The notes under the pieces: generated by a model
Told to the model about the DNA's origin: nothing
The model's database searches: none
Seen by the model: the letters and a program-made list of their open reading frames with translations, nothing else
Translations under genes and position numbers: made by a program
Shown: positions 34,934 to 35,444 of the stretch, one piece after another
Numbering within the stretch: the first letter of the stretch is position 1
Layout: each line of letters opens with the position of its first letter
DNA from: Gammaproteobacteria bacterium
GTDB lineage: Bacteria; Pseudomonadota; Gammaproteobacteria; Steroidobacterales; PWYM01
Direction of reading: 5' to 3'
NCBI GenBank assembly: GCA_007693855.1
Contig: RECU01000017.1
Location: 1 to 35,444, forward strand
Length of the DNA: 35,444 bases

Positions 34934-35444
34934 CTACTTGGCCGTCTTGACCGCTTCGCCCAGCTCTTCAAAGCTTGGACGGCTGGCACTGAACAGCATC
35001 TTGCGCCCGTGCTCGACAGCGATCGCGGGTGCCGCGCCCGCAAGGCTTGCGAGCAGCGTGGCCTTGATCGCCTCCATGGCCTTGGCTTCGCTGGTATTCT
35101 GATGCTCCAGCACGGCGGGGATGGGCGCGAAGATGGCATAGCCGAACAGAATCCCCACGAACGCCCCGACCAGCGCCTTGCCGATCAAGGGCCCCAGCTC
35201 CGCTGGCGGCAGGTGCAGTGAACTCATGGTCAGCACGACACCCATCACGGCCGCGACAATGCCATAGGCCGGCATCGAGTCGGCAAGTTTGACCAGCAGA
35301 TTCAGCGGCACCTGGGATTCTTCGTGGTGGGTTGCGATCTCCTGGTCCATCAGCGATTCCATTTCGTGCGGCTGCATGGAACTGGTCACCATCATGCGCA
35401 GGTAGTCGCAGATGAAGTCGATCAGGTGATGGTCCGCCAGCAGC
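34934..35444 (-). CDS. motA: Flagellar motor stator protein MotA (C-terminal part, cut by window edge)
   Basis: The C-terminal 169 residues of MotA are visible; the frame continues beyond the right edge without a start, as LLADHHLIDFICDYLRMMV matches the middle of MotA proteins. The two C-terminal membrane helices are present (about GIVAAVMGVVLTMSSL and LGPLIGKALVGAFVGILFGY), with conserved MPAYGIVAAVMG and the cytoplasmic tail ending in SRPSFEELGEAVKTAK. MotA and MotB form the stator that couples ion flow to flagellar rotation. The promoter, and thus any FliA control, lies outside the window. Confidence 0.95.
   Translation of the reverse strand, partial: LLADHHLIDFICDYLRMMVTSSMQPHEMESLMDQEIATHHEESQVPLNLLVKLADSMPAYGIVAAVMGVVLTMSSLHLPPAELGPLIGKALVGAFVGILFGYAIFAPIPAVLEHQNTSEAKAMEAIKATLLASLAGAAPAIAVEHGRKMLFSASRPSFEELGEAVKTAK

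Noticed and set aside
1-35444. Mobile element, prophage, CRISPR or toxin-antitoxin module as the source of novelty
   Set aside because: No transposase, integrase, direct-repeat array, attachment repeat or small paired genes were seen; composition looks even across the window.

Overview
The window is GC-rich, densely packed DNA from a gammaproteobacterium. Housekeeping blocks of typical gammaproteobacterial type (comEC, exbBD-msbA-lpxK-kdsB, lolCED, mfd next to csiV, nagZ next to a methylthioinosine phosphorylase), lipid A and Lol genes (a Gram-negative envelope) and flagellar stator genes support this. The many PAS-containing hybrid kinases and the high GC fit a motile environmental member, perhaps of the Ectothiorhodospiraceae/Chromatiales, but the family is a guess. 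I see no tRNA, rRNA, IS element, CRISPR array, phage gene or gene-free stretch over about 110 bases.

Layout. 1-1582 (minus): an HDOD protein overlapping a PAS protein that runs off the left edge. 1690-6518 (minus): two overlapping hybrid histidine kinases, here HK2 (first) and HK1. 6564-11221 (minus): exbB, exbD, msbA, lpxK, kdsB. 11301-13622 (minus): comEC, divergent from a DUF2062 gene (13661-14197). 14194-17430 (minus): two LolC/E permeases and LolD. 17516-22230 (plus): a small exported protein, mfd and csiV. 22185-25953 (minus): hybrid kinase HK3 followed by a protein with a degenerate GGDEF domain. 26062-28981 (minus): a signal-less YkuD protein, nagZ, a hypoxanthine phosphoribosyltransferase and methylthioinosine phosphorylase. 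29077-33965 (plus): hybrid kinase HK4 and a REC-GGDEF-EAL protein, overlapping by GTGA. 34034-35444 (minus): motB and the end of motA.

How they work together. Housekeeping operons cover lipid A synthesis and export, lipoprotein release, DNA uptake, transcription-coupled repair, and peptidoglycan and purine recycling. Between them lie three signalling loci that look like one paralogous family. HK1, HK2 and HK3 have intact ATP-binding boxes and a receiver but no HPt domain. HK4 is the only one with an HPt domain, and all three of its ATP-binding boxes are degenerate although its phospho-acceptor residues remain. It is translationally coupled to a c-di-GMP enzyme with a receiver domain, next to motAB. 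The best candidate for something undescribed is therefore a dispersed phosphorelay in which active kinases feed a catalytically dead HPt hub that sets c-di-GMP and motility. FliA (sigma-28)-like boxes upstream of the signalling units, good before the HDOD gene and weak elsewhere, are consistent with a motility link. The network itself is inference; domain content, degenerate motifs and gene overlaps are read directly from the sequence.
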